Below are positions 43,181-52,565 of a stretch of 64,000 nt of DNA, one piece after another. The number at the start of each line of letters is the position of its first letter. Within the stretch, counting starts at the first letter, position 1. A program made the position numbers and the translations under genes. Source of the stretch: an uncultured Paracoccaceae bacterium (GTDB lineage: Bacteria; Pseudomonadota; Alphaproteobacteria; Rhodobacterales; Rhodobacteraceae); contig CANLND010000014.1 of assembly GCA_947492585.1 (NCBI GenBank), positions 1 through 64,000 of the forward strand, written 5' to 3'. The notes beneath the pieces were generated by a model. That model was not told the origin of the DNA. It searched no databases and was given only the letters and a program-made list of their open reading frames with translations.

Positions 43181-44275
43181 TCAGGCGGCGCGCAGGGCTT
43201 GATCAAACATGTCCTGATAGGCGTTGATGGCCGCCTCTTCATCAAAATCATGCACCGCCGTCAGCGCCTGTGTGCGATAGGCATGGCGGGTGGCCTGATC
43301 CTGCGACAGGGTACAGATGGCCTCGGCCAGTGCCGGCGCGCTGTGATCTGACAACAGCTGTCCGGCCTTGCCCTGTTGCAGCAGCTGCGGCGGGCCAAAA
43401 GGGCAATCCACGCTCAACACGGGCACGCCGCGCGCCATGGCTTCGATGATGGCATTGCCCAGACCTTCGCGCCGCGAGGTGCAGACAAACAGATCCGCCG
43501 CCCCGTGCACCTGATCCATATCCTGCGCATAGCCAGGCAGGTGCACCATGTCGTGCAGGCTGTGCTGGGTGATGCGCTCCTCTAATCTGGCGCGTTCCGG
43601 GCCTTCGCCGTGGATCGTCAGGCGCAGATCCGGGTGTTTGGCCTGGGCCAGCGCAAAGGCATCAATCAGCAGGTCAAATCGTTTTTCAGAGGCCAGACGC
43701 CCCACCGAGACGATATTGCGGGCCACGTCGGGCACTGGGTTCAGGGCGGCAATGCGGGTGACCACCGGGTTGGGGGCGCAGACAAAATCAGGCGCGCGTG
43801 CGCCCATTAGATCGCGCAGATCATGGCCAATCTGATCCAGTGGTCCGCCGGTAAGATCGGCACGCGGATACAGCATCTGCATGGCGCGCCGGCGCAGGCC
43901 GGGACGTTTGGCCTCTTTTAGGAACATCGCCGGGGGCGTGTGTTCCATGATCAGGGTTTTGACAGCGGTGCCCGGCAGGGCTGCGGCCAGCAAGGTATAA
44001 AGATTGGCCGCATTGGTGGCGGCAATCAACAGCTCGATGCGCGCGTCGCGACACAGGCGCGCCAGTTCAAAAATGCAGCCCGGTGCTTTGGGCTGGCTCA
44101 GCGCTTTGACGGTGACATCTGCGGGCAGGCGCTCCAGCAGCTCACCGCGTTTGTCCTGCAAAATCAAAAACGGCGTAAAGCGGCTGCGGTCCAGCCCTTG
44201 CAGCACCTTCAGGACCACGCCTTCGACGCCGCCGCTGGAAAAATGGGGAAGGAAAAATGCGATATTTTTGGTCAC
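43181..44275 (-). CDS. GT4 family glycosyltransferase
   Basis: A 364-aa GT-B enzyme. GTG at 44275 is chosen because the protein then opens NIAFFLPHFSSGGVEGVVLKVLQGL, the normal family start, and an AAGGACGAG ribosome site lies just upstream; the frame runs further but would overlap the divergent export gene. IVSVGRLASEKRFDLLIDAFALA is the donor-domain start, and CTSRREGLGNAIIEAMARGVPVLSVDCPFGP contains the conserved EGxxxxxxEAMA donor-binding motif. It probably transfers one sugar to a lipid-linked intermediate. No membrane segment is evident. Confidence 0.88.
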   Translation of the reverse strand: MTKNIAFFLPHFSSGGVEGVVLKVLQGLDRSRFTPFLILQDKRGELLERLPADVTVKALSQPKAPGCIFELARLCRDARIELLIAATNAANLYTLLAAALPGTAVKTLIMEHTPPAMFLKEAKRPGLRRRAMQMLYPRADLTGGPLDQIGHDLRDLMGARAPDFVCAPNPVVTRIAALNPVPDVARNIVSVGRLASEKRFDLLIDAFALAQAKHPDLRLTIHGEGPERARLEERITQHSLHDMVHLPGYAQDMDQVHGAADLFVCTSRREGLGNAIIEAMARGVPVLSVDCPFGPPQLLQQGKAGQLLSDHSAPALAEAICTLSQDQATRHAYRTQALTAVHDFDEEAAINAYQDMFDQALRAA

Positions 44276-44461
44276 TTGGTCTCGTCCTTGCCTGCCTGAT
44301 CTGATTCTGGGGCGCTGCCTTGCGGCTCTTGTGCCATATCGGTGGTATTGCGACACCAGTTTAACTGCAAAACCTATTGTATTAACAAAATCTCTTCCCA
44401 ATAAAGCCGGAACATCGTAACAGGCCAGCAACATCTTTTGCCTGTCAAACATGGAGCGGCT

Positions 44462-45646
44462 ATGCGTTTTTTCAAGGGAGGCTTGGTGCTGGCCACATGT
44501 GTTGGACTGGCCCAGGCGGCGCTGGCACAGACCAGCGATTTTACATTGGCCCCCGGGGATTTGGTGGATGTCTCTGTCTTTGCCCGACCGGATATTTCCC
44601 GCCAGTACCGGGTGCGTGCGGATGGCACGATTTCTTTGCATCTGGTTGGCGCCATTGCGGCCGCTGATCTGCTGCCTGCGGATCTGGAAACCGAAATTGA
44701 AGCGCGGCTGAGCGCGACCTTTAATGAACCCGTTTCCACCACGCTGGAAGTGGCCGAATGGCGGCCTTTGACGGTGACGGGTGATGTGATGGAGCCGGGC
44801 GCTGTGCCGTTTCGACCGGGCACCGATGTGCGGATTGCGGTGGCCCTGTCGGGTGGTTTTTTGCGCGGGCAACAGATGAGCGGTGACGCTTCCAGCAATA
44901 TGCGCGTGCAGGCTGAGGTTGGGTATATCGAACAATATGAAGCCCAGCTGGCGGCTTTGCTGGCAGAACAGGACCGGCTGCGCGCGGATCAGGTGTCAGA
45001 TCAGGCGCTGGCACAGATCACCGCATTGGTTGGCCCGACCGCCGCCCAAGAGCTGGCGGACAGTCAGGCGGATCTGGGGCGGGCACTGGTGGTGCAGGCC
45101 TCTTTGGAACACGACGCGCGCAGCGCGCAACGTGATCTGGCATCCGAAGAAGCCGAGGCCTATGCCCAGCGTCAGGCGGTGATTGGTGAACAGCTGGCGG
45201 TGACGCTGGAAGAGTTGGGCAAGCAGCAAGAGCTGCTGGAGCGCGGCATTGCGGTCTCTTCGGCGCTGTTGGATTTGCGTCAGGACGCGGCCAGCCTGCG
45301 CAGCGATGAGTTGGAAGCGCTGGGGCTGGAGTCTGCGGCGCGCCAAAAAGTGGATCGTTCGGTGACAGGTCAGCGTCTGGCGGAAGCCACCCAAGCCCGC
45401 GACCGGGCCACCCGTCTGGCGGATGTGCAGGCGGAAATTGTGGAGTTGCAAACCCAGATCACGGAGTCACGCGGCTTTGTGGTGGCTTTTGGCGGCAGCG
45501 CCATGCTGGGAGAAAACGATGAGGCACGCCAAAGCTATGTGATTTTCCGCCGTCAGGGGGATGAGGTTCTACAGATGCAGGGCACGGCCGATATGTTGTT
45601 ACACCCCGGTGATATTGTCGACGTAACTGTTTCATACGCGCCCTAA
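44462..45646 (+). CDS. Polysaccharide export periplasmic/outer-membrane protein (Wza/GumB-like)
   Basis: A 394-aa protein from ATG 44462 (GGAG site 5 bases upstream). Residues 1-22 are a signal peptide ending ALAQ, without a lipobox Cys, unlike E. coli Wza. Residues about 25-105 are the Poly_export domain (FTLAPGDLVDVSVFARPDI, RVRADGTISLHLVGAI), and an SLBB segment follows (RPLTVTGDVMEPGAVPFRPGTDV). Residues about 160-340 are a long coiled coil not found in Wza, followed by a last beta region (LLHPGDIVDVTV). It probably forms the outer export conduit; the coiled coil may bridge the periplasm to the Wzc-like protein. It heads a long plus-strand operon. Confidence 0.88.
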   Translation: MRFFKGGLVLATCVGLAQAALAQTSDFTLAPGDLVDVSVFARPDISRQYRVRADGTISLHLVGAIAAADLLPADLETEIEARLSATFNEPVSTTLEVAEWRPLTVTGDVMEPGAVPFRPGTDVRIAVALSGGFLRGQQMSGDASSNMRVQAEVGYIEQYEAQLAALLAEQDRLRADQVSDQALAQITALVGPTAAQELADSQADLGRALVVQASLEHDARSAQRDLASEEAEAYAQRQAVIGEQLAVTLEELGKQQELLERGIAVSSALLDLRQDAASLRSDELEALGLESAARQKVDRSVTGQRLAEATQARDRATRLADVQAEIVELQTQITESRGFVVAFGGSAMLGENDEARQSYVIFRRQGDEVLQMQGTADMLLHPGDIVDVTVSYAP

Positions 45647-45651
45647 CAAAG

Positions 45652-47016
45652 ATGAGCCGGATGTTTCTTTTTGCGACCTTGCGCCAGCTGGCTGTGATGC
45701 TTTTGCTGGGCGTCACACTGGCGGCCACGCCTGCAGCGGCGGTGGACCTGAGCCAGATCACGGCCAAACCAAATCCGCGGCTGGGCCTGTCCTTTCCCGG
45801 CGCGAACCCGGCCAATTACAGCGCCATCGCGGATGCAGGCATTGGCGTGGTGCGCATTTCGGCGGCCTGGAAACGGATTGAACCCCGCCGGGGCCGGTTT
45901 GATTTTTCCGGGTTGGACCGCCGGGTGCGGGGCTTGCAGAAGCTGGGGCTGACGCCGTTCATTACATTTGAATCCAATGCCAATTGGGCGACCCAGAAAC
46001 GCACTCAGAAGGTTAAGAACGCCACCCCAAAACACGCCGAACGCTGGGCGCATTTTATCACCACGGTGGTGGCGCGCTATGACGGTGACGGGCAGGATGA
46101 TATGCCCGGGCTGATCCGCCCGGTGCGCTATTGGCAGGTGGCCAATGAATGGGTGAGCGATCGCAACAAATCTGGCGGCTGGGCCAGTTCTGCGGACGAT
46201 CTGATCCGCTATGTCACAGTGGCGCGGGATGCGGTGAAGGCCGAGCAGCGCAATGCTATTTTTGTGATGGGCGGCATGGCGGCCTTTAATATGGATGTGC
46301 TGCTGGTGGCGCGCGACAAACGGTCATTTGAGGTGCGCCAAAGCTGGAGTGCCACCTCAGAAACCGTGGCCTCGCAGCGTGAGATGCGTGGCGCGCAGAT
46401 TTCCCAATTTATCGATACTCAGGTGATGCCGGTGCTGACCAAAGCGCCGTTTGATATGGCTTCGGTGCATTTATATGGCCCGGAAAACCGTGATGCGGCC
46501 CGGCTGGCGATGATGCGTCGGGTCACGGGCAAGCCGGTGCTGTCTTCGGAATGTGGCGGGCCAACCCTGGATTACGGCGGCACCTATTCCGAGGCCGAGC
46601 ATTTTCGCGCAGTGATCGAACGCAATCTGAATGTGCTGGCGGCGGGCGCGCGGTTCTGCCTGTGGTTCCGTCTGGGCGAAGCCAAAGGCAGCACCTATGG
46701 CAACCGCCGCACCGCGCTATATGACACCAAAGCCCAACCCAAAGCCGGGGTTTATGCCTATCGCGCCCTGGCCCGGTTGATCGACGCTGACGCGCGCATT
46801 TCGGTGGTGGGTCCTGGCCATTACCGCATTCGCCGCGGCGCGGGCCAAAGTATTTCGATTGCCTGGGGGGCCGCTGCCGCTGGCCTGCGGTCGCAGTCTG
46901 ACATGCTGTGCCTTTCTGATGCTAAACGTGGCCAGTTGACGGCCAACCCCGCTTCGTGTTCCAGCGCTGCAATGACTTTTGCCGGCGCTGGCCTAACGTC
47001 CCTCTTGTCCCCGTAA
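45652..47016 (+). CDS. Secreted GH-A clan glycoside hydrolase-like protein
   Basis: A 454-aa protein beginning 6 bases after the export gene. Residues 1-29 form a signal peptide ending AAA (LLLGVTLAATPAAA). A TIM-barrel glycosidase follows: GVVRISAAWKRIEPRRGRFDFS, then the acid/base motif YWQVANEW (Glu near residue 166) and a candidate nucleophile in VLSSECGG (Glu near residue 299). These fit GH39/GH5-type enzymes. It probably trims or releases the polysaccharide in the periplasm, as glycosidases in other exopolysaccharide operons do. Substrate is unknown. A Cys pair near the C-terminus may form a disulfide. Confidence 0.82.
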   Translation: MSRMFLFATLRQLAVMLLLGVTLAATPAAAVDLSQITAKPNPRLGLSFPGANPANYSAIADAGIGVVRISAAWKRIEPRRGRFDFSGLDRRVRGLQKLGLTPFITFESNANWATQKRTQKVKNATPKHAERWAHFITTVVARYDGDGQDDMPGLIRPVRYWQVANEWVSDRNKSGGWASSADDLIRYVTVARDAVKAEQRNAIFVMGGMAAFNMDVLLVARDKRSFEVRQSWSATSETVASQREMRGAQISQFIDTQVMPVLTKAPFDMASVHLYGPENRDAARLAMMRRVTGKPVLSSECGGPTLDYGGTYSEAEHFRAVIERNLNVLAAGARFCLWFRLGEAKGSTYGNRRTALYDTKAQPKAGVYAYRALARLIDADARISVVGPGHYRIRRGAGQSISIAWGAAAAGLRSQSDMLCLSDAKRGQLTANPASCSSAAMTFAGAGLTSLLSP

Positions 47017-47025
47017 AGATGCCTT

Positions 47026-48702
47026 ATGCTGACCCATTACATTGAACTTCTCAGCTTTTATCGTCGCAACATTGTCAGGACTGCCCTGATTTCGGGCGCG
47101 GGTGCTTTGGTGCTCAGCCTGTTGTTGCTGCGGGAAATGCCGATTTATGAATCGACCGTGACCATGAACATGCAGCCTTCACTGGAAGAGCTGCAGTTCA
47201 ACAATGCCTTTTTGGGCGTGAGCCAGTTCAACCCGGCCACGATCATTGCCCAGACCCATATCGAAAACCTGCTGTCGCGCCCCATTGCGGGACGGGCGAT
47301 TGATATTTTGGTCAGTGAAAACGGCGGTGATCTGCCGGCGGAACCACCGACCTTGATGGATCATATCCGCATGGGGGCCTTCAAAACTCTGCGGATCCTC
47401 AATTCGGGGTATTTTGTGGAACTGCCCGAGCGGGAGATTTTCATCAACGATCTGATCAGCGCCACCAAGATCGAGATCGTGGAAGGGTCGTATATTTTGC
47501 AGGTCTCGGTGTCTTATACCGATCCGGTGATTGCAGCGGCGGCGTCAAATGCGCTGGCACGGGCCTATATTGAACACACACAAGAAGAGTTCAACGCGGA
47601 TGCCACACGGGTGGATGCGACATTGCAGGCGGTGCAGGAAGAGGGCATTGCCCGACTGAACAAGATGCTGGAAGAGCGCCGTGTCGTCGAAACGCGTCTG
47701 GGCATTTCCAGTATTTCCAATGAACGCACCTATCGTCAGGACAACCGCAGTGCCGCGCGCACTGCGCTGGAAGAGGCGGGTGTCGATCTGCTGGAACGTC
47801 AATCGCAATTGGATGCGGTCGTGGATGCGCTGGCCAGCGAAGGGGATGCAGGCATTGCCCGTCAGCTGCGTCAGGATCTGGTCGAAGTCCGCGGGGCCAT
47901 TGCCGGCGCGCGGGTGCGCCAACAACAGCGCCGTGAAAACCTGATCGAAGCCGAAGCGGCCCTGCGGGATCTGGACCGGGCACAAGAAGCCTTTGTGGAT
48001 GTGGACCAACGCATTCTGGAAATCCGCACCGATCTGACAGAACTGCAAGAACGGCGCATTCAGATTGATCTGGCGCGCAACGCCCGCCTGTCACAGGTGC
48101 GGATCATCAGCGATGCAGAGCCGCCGGTCTATCCAAAATTCCCCAAAGTGCTGATCAATACGATCGTGGGCTTTATTGTGGGGGGCATTCTGGTGATGGT
48201 GCCGATCTTTGGTCGCGATGCTTTGGGCAACCGCCTGCGCACCACCGAAGACCTGCGCGGCGTGTTTGGCCGTCGCACCTTGCCGCGGCTGACCGCAGAT
48301 CTGTTGCGCAGCGCCCGTGCTGTGGTGGATCGCAACCAACGCCCCTCCGCTGAGCTGAAAGCCTATGCAGAACAGGTCGGACAGCGCATCGCATCCGAAG
48401 GCGCCAAACGCTGGCCCACGGATACGCTGTATGTCACCACCATGGACAGCACCGGCAAAGCAGGGGATCTGAAACTGGTGCTGCAAGCCGTGGTGCAGAT
48501 TCTGGAGCGCAAAGACGCCTCGGGGGAAGTGCTGCCGGTTGAGGCGCTGGTGCCGATTTCCAAAACATCAGATTGGACTGCGCTGAGCAAACGCCATGTG
48601 GTGATTGGCCTCACGGCGGGGGCCACTGCCCAGCCCGACGCCGAAAGCCTGGCAGGAGATGGCCAGACGGATGGCACTTCATATGCGGTGATGCTGGCAT
48701 GA
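47026..48702 (+). CDS. Wzc/GumC-like chain-length protein lacking a functional kinase P-loop
   Basis: A 558-aa inner-membrane protein. Membrane helix 1 is at about 20-38 (ALISGAGALVLSLLLL), followed by the Wzz domain and a long periplasmic coiled coil (about 190-360). Helix 2 is at about 380-400 (VLINTIVGFIVGGILVMV) after the Pro-rich PPVYPKFPKV. The cytoplasmic part (about 405-558) resembles the fold order of a BY-kinase, but the Walker A position reads TTMDSTGKAGDLK, lacking the usual GxxGxGKT, and no Walker B or Tyr cluster is seen. It probably sets chain length with the true kinase at 62040 acting separately. It overlaps the deacetylase gene by ATGA. Confidence 0.8.
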   Translation: MLTHYIELLSFYRRNIVRTALISGAGALVLSLLLLREMPIYESTVTMNMQPSLEELQFNNAFLGVSQFNPATIIAQTHIENLLSRPIAGRAIDILVSENGGDLPAEPPTLMDHIRMGAFKTLRILNSGYFVELPEREIFINDLISATKIEIVEGSYILQVSVSYTDPVIAAAASNALARAYIEHTQEEFNADATRVDATLQAVQEEGIARLNKMLEERRVVETRLGISSISNERTYRQDNRSAARTALEEAGVDLLERQSQLDAVVDALASEGDAGIARQLRQDLVEVRGAIAGARVRQQQRRENLIEAEAALRDLDRAQEAFVDVDQRILEIRTDLTELQERRIQIDLARNARLSQVRIISDAEPPVYPKFPKVLINTIVGFIVGGILVMVPIFGRDALGNRLRTTEDLRGVFGRRTLPRLTADLLRSARAVVDRNQRPSAELKAYAEQVGQRIASEGAKRWPTDTLYVTTMDSTGKAGDLKLVLQAVVQILERKDASGEVLPVEALVPISKTSDWTALSKRHVVIGLTAGATAQPDAESLAGDGQTDGTSYAVMLA

Positions 48703-49955
48703 CCCTGGCTGCTGCCGCTGCTCACAGATCCACCGCGCGCGGCGCAACGCCGTTTAATCGCCGGCGGGCGCGCAAAGCGGCGTTTCGCCGCGCGGCTTTG
48801 TGGGGCGGTGGCGGCGTTGTTGCGGCTCTGATGCTGGCTGTTTTGGGCTTTTTGTTCACCGGGGCTGTGCTGGCCCTGATGGGCTGTGTGCTGGCGCTGC
48901 GGAGCCTGCATCACCCCGGCGGTGTGCCTATATTGGTGTATCACAGCGTGAGCCCTCAGGCCGAGTGGCTGCCCTGGGCCAAAAACACCTCTATTCGCCC
49001 CGAGGTGCTGCGCTGCCATTTGCGGGCCCTCAAGGCCGGTGGCTGGACGGTGATTTCAACCCTGGATCTGATCCACGCGCGCCAGACCGGGGCGGCGCTG
49101 CCGCGCCGGGCGGTGGTGTTGCAGTTTGATGATGCCTATCTGGACAACTACCTGTTTGCTGCGCCCATTCTGCGCGAATTTAACGCCCCGGCGATGATCT
49201 TTGCCTCGAGTGATTTTATTGCCCCCGGCGAAGATCTGCGCGATGCGGCCCGCTCTGGTCCGCCCGAAGGCTGGGCGGGCTATATGAACGCTGCTGAGCT
49301 GCGCGCACTGGATGCGGATCCGCTGTTTGACATCGAAGCCCATGGCACCAACCACGCCCGTATTCCGGTGGGCGAAACAGCAGGGGACACCGTGGCCGAG
49401 GGGGATTGGAAGCGCCATGCGCCATTGTCCTGGGCCAATGAGACGGGGGATAAATCCACCTGGTATCTGGCAAAATCTCCGCCCGAAGGTCTGACCGCGG
49501 GCAGTGTTTTGCCGCGCCACGACTCGGCGCTGGCGGGGCATTGGTGGCGGGACGGAACATGCGAAACCGAGGCCGAATTTGCCACCCGTGTCGGCACCAT
49601 GCTGGCCGAGGCGCACAGCCGTCTGGGCGCCATTTTGGGCCGCGCACCGCGGGTCATGGCCTGGCCGTTTGACCGCTGCACCAATGTGTCGATTGCCGCT
49701 GCCAAAGAGGCTGGATTTGACGCGGTGACCGGGGGCGCAGGCGAAAACCGTACTGACGAAGACCCCACGATCCTCAGCCGTGCGCATGTGCAGGATTACG
49801 CCTTTGGCGCGGGGCCGTTGTGGCTGGAAGGTCTGGCAACCTGGGCGCGGGCCCATTCGGCGGCCGGACATTGGCATTGGCATGTGGTGACGGTGCTGGC
49901 GGCGCGCGCGCGTAAGCGCAAGTTTGGCGCCACGGGATATGGGCGCGCATCATGA
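48699..49955 (+). CDS. Membrane-anchored polysaccharide deacetylase (NodB-like)
   Basis: A 418-aa protein whose ATG overlaps the preceding stop (ATGA). Residues about 30-65 form membrane helices (ALWGGGGVVAALMLAVLGFLF). The NodB homology domain follows: PILVYHSVSP, VVLQFDDAYLDNYLFAAPIL (catalytic Asp and metal Asp near 144-146), DIEAHGTNHARI with the metal-binding His pair, and RVMAWPFDRCT. It probably removes N-acetyl groups from the polysaccharide during export, as PgaB/IcaB-like enzymes do, altering charge and stickiness. It is coupled to the Wzy-like gene downstream. Confidence 0.85.
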   Translation: MTLAAAAAHRSTARGATPFNRRRARKAAFRRAALWGGGGVVAALMLAVLGFLFTGAVLALMGCVLALRSLHHPGGVPILVYHSVSPQAEWLPWAKNTSIRPEVLRCHLRALKAGGWTVISTLDLIHARQTGAALPRRAVVLQFDDAYLDNYLFAAPILREFNAPAMIFASSDFIAPGEDLRDAARSGPPEGWAGYMNAAELRALDADPLFDIEAHGTNHARIPVGETAGDTVAEGDWKRHAPLSWANETGDKSTWYLAKSPPEGLTAGSVLPRHDSALAGHWWRDGTCETEAEFATRVGTMLAEAHSRLGAILGRAPRVMAWPFDRCTNVSIAAAKEAGFDAVTGGAGENRTDEDPTILSRAHVQDYAFGAGPLWLEGLATWARAHSAAGHWHWHVVTVLAARARKRKFGATGYGRAS

Positions 49956-51343
49956 GCTCTACGAGCCCAAAAGCCCCAAAACAAACCCTGATTTGCGGGG
50001 GGCTGGGCAGTCTGTTGGCTGTGGGTGTGGGGCTGGTGACCCACCCGGTGCTGTCGGTGGCGCTGCCGATTGCCTTGCTGATGGGAATTTGGCTGTTCAT
50101 GCAGCCCTTTTTGGGCGTGTTGTCGCTGGCGGTTTTTGCCCATTTGGATGCGGTGGAAAAGCTGCTGTTTGGCTTTTTGCCGCTGTCGTATTTCAAACTC
50201 ACTGCGGCGGCCACGGCGGTGGTTTTGTTTTTGCGCGGCGCGCAGATGCGGCCGCAGATCACCATATTGTTGCGCGAACCGGTGGCGGTTTTAGGGTTTT
50301 TGTTTCTGGTTCTGTCCTTTGTCAGCGCGGTGTTTTCCGCCAATAAAGGTCTCGCGCTGGATGCGCTGAAAACCTATATCAGCCTCTATCTTTTGATGGC
50401 GCTGGTGATCGCCTTTGCCGATACGCCGCGCCGGATCACCTTGTTGCTGTATGCGCTGGCGGCGACCTCGCTGGGCTCGGCGCTGTTGTTGTTTCTGGAT
50501 CTCTTTGCCGGCATCAGCATCGCCCAGGCTGATGCCGCCACCACGGCGCGCACCTCGGAAGGGTTTGATCGCTCGTCTGGCGGGTCGGACTATAACCCCA
50601 CTACGGCGGCCTCGATGTTGCTGACGGGGGTGATTTTTGCGCTGGTGCACGCGTTGGAAAGCCCAAAACTGCGGATGGTGATGCTGGCGACGCTGGCGAT
50701 TGGCACCATGGCGGTGATCTTGTCTTTTGCCCGCTCTGCGGTGGTGGGCTATGCGATCATCGTGTTGCTGTTGATGTGGCGCTATCGCAAGGAAAAACTC
50801 CTGCCGCTGGCCCTGATTGGGGGCATGTTTGCGCTGCTGCTGGCGCTGCCGTTCATTCCGGCGGAATACTGGGAGCGGATCGGCTCTATTTTTGGCGGCA
50901 GCGGCGGCGATTGGACGCTGGGGCGGCGGCTGAGCTATAATATCATCGGCCTTGATCTGTTGTGGAAGAACCCGTTTTTGGGCGTGGGGCCGGGCAATTT
51001 CCCGCATCACTTTATCGACCCTGAATATCGCTATTTGCCGGGGCGGACCCTGTTGGGGCGTGAGTTGCACAATATGTTCCTGTCGGTGTCTGTGCAGCTG
51101 GGGCTGGCGTCGCTGTCGTTCTTTGGCATGCTGGGCTATGGTCTGGCGCGGGTGAGGGCGGTGGCGCGGGCCCCCAAGACGCCGCAGATGCGGGTGCTGG
51201 CGCTGTCTTTGGGCTATGCCTTTGGCGCCTATCTGATTGTCAGCCTGTTCCTGCCCAATGAATTCACCAAATACACCTGGCTGTTGGCGGCGCAATGTGC
51301 GGCGCTGTATCAGGTCAATAAACGCATGGAGAGCCCCACATGA
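49952..51343 (+). CDS. wzy: O-antigen ligase/polymerase family protein (Wzy-like)
   Basis: A 463-aa membrane protein with about 11-12 helices. The Wzy_C / O-antigen ligase signature region includes FLGVGPGNFPHHFIDPEY and RTLLGRELHNMFLSVSVQLGL, with the conserved His-Asn in the large periplasmic loop. VILSFARSAVVGYAIIVLLLMWRY is the family's preceding helix. It probably joins lipid-linked repeat units into long chains. It lies inside the export operon with overlaps on both sides (ATGA with the deacetylase, 4 bases with the GT4 gene). Ligase function cannot be ruled out, but the Wzx/Wzc context favours polymerase. Confidence 0.87.
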   Translation: MSSTSPKAPKQTLICGGLGSLLAVGVGLVTHPVLSVALPIALLMGIWLFMQPFLGVLSLAVFAHLDAVEKLLFGFLPLSYFKLTAAATAVVLFLRGAQMRPQITILLREPVAVLGFLFLVLSFVSAVFSANKGLALDALKTYISLYLLMALVIAFADTPRRITLLLYALAATSLGSALLLFLDLFAGISIAQADAATTARTSEGFDRSSGGSDYNPTTAASMLLTGVIFALVHALESPKLRMVMLATLAIGTMAVILSFARSAVVGYAIIVLLLMWRYRKEKLLPLALIGGMFALLLALPFIPAEYWERIGSIFGGSGGDWTLGRRLSYNIIGLDLLWKNPFLGVGPGNFPHHFIDPEYRYLPGRTLLGRELHNMFLSVSVQLGLASLSFFGMLGYGLARVRAVARAPKTPQMRVLALSLGYAFGAYLIVSLFLPNEFTKYTWLLAAQCAALYQVNKRMESPT

Positions 51344-52545
51344 AGATGCTTGTGGTGGTGAGCGAATTTCCCAAGATCACCGAGACCTTCGCCTATCGCA
51401 ATATCGTGGAATATGACCGTCTGGGCCATGAACCCTGGCTGTTCCACATCAAACCCTTTCGCAAAAACGACACGGTGCATGGGTTTTTCCAACCGATGAT
51501 GGGGCGGGTGTTCAGCCTGCCGTATTTTGGCCGCAAGACGGTGCTGCCGTTTCTGGCAGAATGGGCGCGCGCGCCGTTGAAAATGGCGCGGCTGACCGCG
51601 CGGCTGGTGGCGGCCCATTGGCGCGAACCCAAACGCGGGGTGGCGGTGGCGGCTCTGTTCCCCAAAGCCGTGGCGCTGGGACGCTGGAGCCGCAGCCGCG
51701 GCATCGAACATATCCACGGTGAATTTGCCGGCCATCCGGCCAATGCCGCCTATATCGCGGCACAGGTTGCAGGCGTGCCGTTCAGTTTCACCGCCCATGC
51801 CAATGATATTTTTGTCAGTCAGGCGATGCTGGTCGAAAAAGCCCAAGCGGCCCGTTTTGTGCGGTCGATCAGCACATATAACATCCGGTACCTGAGCGAA
51901 CTGAAGGGATTTCCCACTCAGGATCTGCGCCTGATCCGCTGTGGCGTGACGCCTGAAATCACCCAGGTTCCCGCACCAGATGCGCCGGATGAAACTGGCT
52001 TGCGCATCTTATATGTCGGCTCTCTTATTCGCAAAAAAGGCGTGACCCACCTGTTGGACGCCCTGTCGCGTCTGCCCGCAGATATGGCGTGGCGCGCGCG
52101 TATTGTTGGCGGCGGGGATCTGGCTGATGCGCTGGCGGCGCAGGCGCAGGCCCTGGGCCTGTCAGAGCGGATCACATTCGAAGGCCCCCAGCCGGCCGAA
52201 GCTGTGGCCGAGGCGCACCGCTGGGCCCATGTTCTGGTGGTGCCGTCCATCATTGGCACCGCAGGCCGCGTCGAAGGCATTCCGGTGGTGTTGATGGAGG
52301 CCATGGGTCACGGTCGTGCGGTGATTGCCAGTGCGCTGTCTGGCATTCCTGAATTGGTCGAAGACGGCGTGACCGGCTGGCTGACCGAGGCTGGCGACGC
52401 CGATGCCATTGCAACCGCGCTGACCGATATGTCCAAGGACTGGCCACAGGCGGCCCTGCGGGCGGCGGCGGGTCAGGCCCGGATCCGTGACGAATATCTT
52501 ATTTCTGACAATGCCCGCGCGCTTGCCGCGGAAATGAACCGCTGA
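51340..52545 (+). CDS. GT4 family glycosyltransferase
   Basis: A 401-aa GT-B enzyme. It begins LVVVSEFPKITETFAYRNI, shared with colanic-acid and EPS GT4 enzymes (WcaL/ExoL type). HIHGEFAGHPANAAYIAA and FSFTAHANDIF occur in the acceptor domain. LRILYVGSLIRKKGVTHLLDAL opens the donor domain, and GRVEGIPVVLMEAMGHGRAVIAS is the EGxxxxxxEAM donor motif. It adds a sugar to the lipid-linked repeat unit of the Wzx/Wzy system. It overlaps wzy by 4 bases. Confidence 0.88.
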   Translation: MKMLVVVSEFPKITETFAYRNIVEYDRLGHEPWLFHIKPFRKNDTVHGFFQPMMGRVFSLPYFGRKTVLPFLAEWARAPLKMARLTARLVAAHWREPKRGVAVAALFPKAVALGRWSRSRGIEHIHGEFAGHPANAAYIAAQVAGVPFSFTAHANDIFVSQAMLVEKAQAARFVRSISTYNIRYLSELKGFPTQDLRLIRCGVTPEITQVPAPDAPDETGLRILYVGSLIRKKGVTHLLDALSRLPADMAWRARIVGGGDLADALAAQAQALGLSERITFEGPQPAEAVAEAHRWAHVLVVPSIIGTAGRVEGIPVVLMEAMGHGRAVIASALSGIPELVEDGVTGWLTEAGDADAIATALTDMSKDWPQAALRAAAGQARIRDEYLISDNARALAAEMNR

Positions 52546-52565
52546 CCCAAAGGATCTGTTCTCTT

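Noticed and set aside
44276-44935. Longer N-terminus of the GT4 protein at 43181
   Set aside because: The extension is antisense to the export gene and its signal peptide; the GTG at 44275 has a proper ribosome site and gives the normal GT4 start.
49056-49883. 275-aa minus-strand frame opposite the deacetylase
   Set aside because: Antisense shadow; the plus strand holds the NodB motifs and the operon overlaps.
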